32,643 nucleotides of DNA from assembly GCF_022229015.1 (NCBI RefSeq), contig NZ_JAKKFF010000273.1:1-32643 (forward strand). The letters run 5' to 3'. The stretch comes from Micromonospora foliorum. Lineage in GTDB: Bacteria > Actinomycetota > Actinomycetes > Mycobacteriales > Micromonosporaceae. Both the position numbers and the translations under genes were made by a program. The notes beneath the pieces were generated by a model, which was not told the origin of the DNA, searched no databases, and saw nothing but the letters and a program-made list of their open reading frames with translations. Below are positions 30,489 to 32,643 of the stretch, one piece after another. Numbering within the stretch: position 1 is the first letter of the stretch; every line of letters begins with the position of its first letter.

Positions 30489-31399
30489 GCGGCAACCGAT
30501 CCGGGGGCCTGGCGTCGCTTGGTGAGCCACCGCATCACGTGCAGGGGGTGCGACGCCGGGTCCGGGATCGGGTGGAAGACGTGTTCGACTGCGCCGTCGG
30601 CGACGATCAGGGTCAGCCGCTCGTAGAGCGTCATGTCGCCCGCGGTGCGGGTCGGCAGCCGCAGCGCGTCGGCCAGGGTCAGCCTCGGGTCGGGGATCAG
30701 CGGGTAGGGCAGCCGCAGTCGGTGTGCGAGTTCTCGCTGGTACCCGGTCGACTGCGCGGACAGGCCATACACCCGGGCGGCGCCGGCCGCGCGGAGTTCC
30801 GCGTGGTGGTCGCGGAACCAGGCGGCCTGCTCGGTGCTGCCGCGCGCGCCGTGGATCTCCAGCAGCCCGTTGGGCAGGTCGACGCCCGGTCGTCCGGTCA
30901 GCGGGTAGACGAAGATGACGCTGCGCCCGGGGCCGAGCGCACCGAGATCGACCGGGCGGCCGTCGGTGCCGTAGAAGGACAGCGGTGGCAATCCGGCGCC
31001 GACCAGCGCGGTGGGGTCGGCGCCTTCGGCGGGACTGCCGGGTACGACCTGGGTCGCGGCGGCGTCCAGGCGCGCGTCCAGCGCGTCCCGCTGGGCGGTC
31101 AACCTGCCGATCCGTTCCTGGAGGTTGGTGATGGTGCTGCGGTACGTGGCCACCGCCGCCGCGCACACGTCGGTGTCGTCGGAACCATCCGCGATCGACT
31201 CGACGAACGGGCGGGTCTCCTCGACGGTGAGGCCGAGCGCCATCAGTTCGCGGATCTGCGCCACCAGCCGCACCGCGATCGGGTCGTACTCGCGGTAGCC
31301 GTTGCTCAGCCGCCGGGGTACGACCAGCCCGGCCGACTCGTAGTACCGCAGTGCCCGGACAGTGGTTCCGGTCCGGCGTGCCAACTCACCCACCCGCAT
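30485..31399 (-). CDS. MerR regulator fused to a cysteine-less peroxiredoxin-like domain
   Basis: The protein has 304 residues. Residues 1-~115 form a MerR module: the HTH MRVGELARRTGTTVRALRYYESAGLV, the wing GYREYD, and a coiled-coil dimerisation helix ending ERIGRLTAQRDALDARL. Residues ~130-300 have a thioredoxin/AhpC-TSA-like fold: LPPLSFYGTDGRPVDL, VIFVYPLTGRPG, GARGSTEQAAWFRDHHAEL, VYGLSAQS, LPYPLIPDP, TLIVADGAVEHVFHPI. In enzymes of this type the GARG segment is followed by CTPQSC-like residues. Here it is S188 T E Q A A193, so both cysteines are missing, and the only Cys in the protein is C79 in the MerR part. The domain is therefore probably a sensor, not a peroxidase. The start lacks a Shine-Dalgarno but fits a leaderless promoter. 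Confidence 0.88.
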   Translation of the reverse strand: MRVGELARRTGTTVRALRYYESAGLVVPRRLSNGYREYDPIAVRLVAQIRELMALGLTVEETRPFVESIADGSDDTDVCAAAVATYRSTITNLQERIGRLTAQRDALDARLDAAATQVVPGSPAEGADPTALVGAGLPPLSFYGTDGRPVDLGALGPGRSVIFVYPLTGRPGVDLPNGLLEIHGARGSTEQAAWFRDHHAELRAAGAARVYGLSAQSTGYQRELAHRLRLPYPLIPDPRLTLADALRLPTRTAGDMTLYERLTLIVADGAVEHVFHPIPDPASHPLHVMRWLTKRRQAPGSVAA

Positions 31400-31405
31400 C
31401 CCGCG

Positions 31406-32643
<1,238 letters not shown>

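Overview
The window is very GC-rich, with strong third-position GC bias, frequent GTG starts and ATGA/GTGA overlaps. It carries actinobacterial features such as TANNNT -10 boxes, apparent leaderless starts, class Ia RNR under a cobalamin riboswitch, and secreted CBM-bearing polysaccharide hydrolases. The most likely source is a Micromonosporaceae chromosome (Micromonospora or a close relative). That is inferred from style and gene content, not from a marker gene.

Layout. (1) 1-3651, leftward: a tightly coupled three-gene operon of a DUF559-type nuclease-fold protein, a tandem winged-helix protein and a large P-loop ATPase that runs off the left edge. It is followed upstream by a WGR/beta-propeller protein and an acetamidase/formamidase-family enzyme. 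The three-gene operon is the best candidate here for an undescribed system, possibly a conflict or defence module. (2) 6252-14676: secreted glycan enzymes, namely a CE4 deacetylase with CBM2 divergent from a GH19 chitinase, then an 1871-residue GH92 alpha-mannosidase-like protein with an LacI-type operator upstream. (3) 14756-17071: a TetR repressor divergent from an MFS exporter, with three copies of one operator between them. (4) 17150-18892, leftward: cobalamin riboswitch, cbtB, cbtA (cobalt uptake) and a histidine-phosphatase-like gene. (5) 19042-25563: an L-fucose utilisation locus with fuconolactonase, a sugar ABC transporter, the relic 3' end of an aldo/keto reductase gene, a FadR-type GntR regulator and L-fuconate dehydratase. 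Two operators of one LacI type mark the rightward transcripts. (6) 25777-29578: a candidate NrdR box, a second cobalamin riboswitch and nrdAB. (7) 29610-29797: two long inverted repeats, probably a dispersed element. (8) 29883-32643: a small GntR regulator divergent from a 66-residue CxxC protein, a MerR regulator fused to a peroxiredoxin-like domain that has lost its catalytic cysteines, and an enolase that looks more proteobacterial than actinobacterial (cut by the right edge).

How the parts connect. The two cobalamin riboswitches should act in parallel: with ample B12, both cobalt uptake and the B12-independent class Ia reductase would be turned down. The fucose locus supplies uptake plus two of the oxidative-pathway steps (lactone hydrolysis and dehydration). 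The dehydrogenase that should precede them is present only as a relic, so it must be elsewhere if the pathway works. The chitin and mannan enzymes and the fucose locus fit a soil or marine saprophyte feeding on fungal, arthropod or algal glycans.
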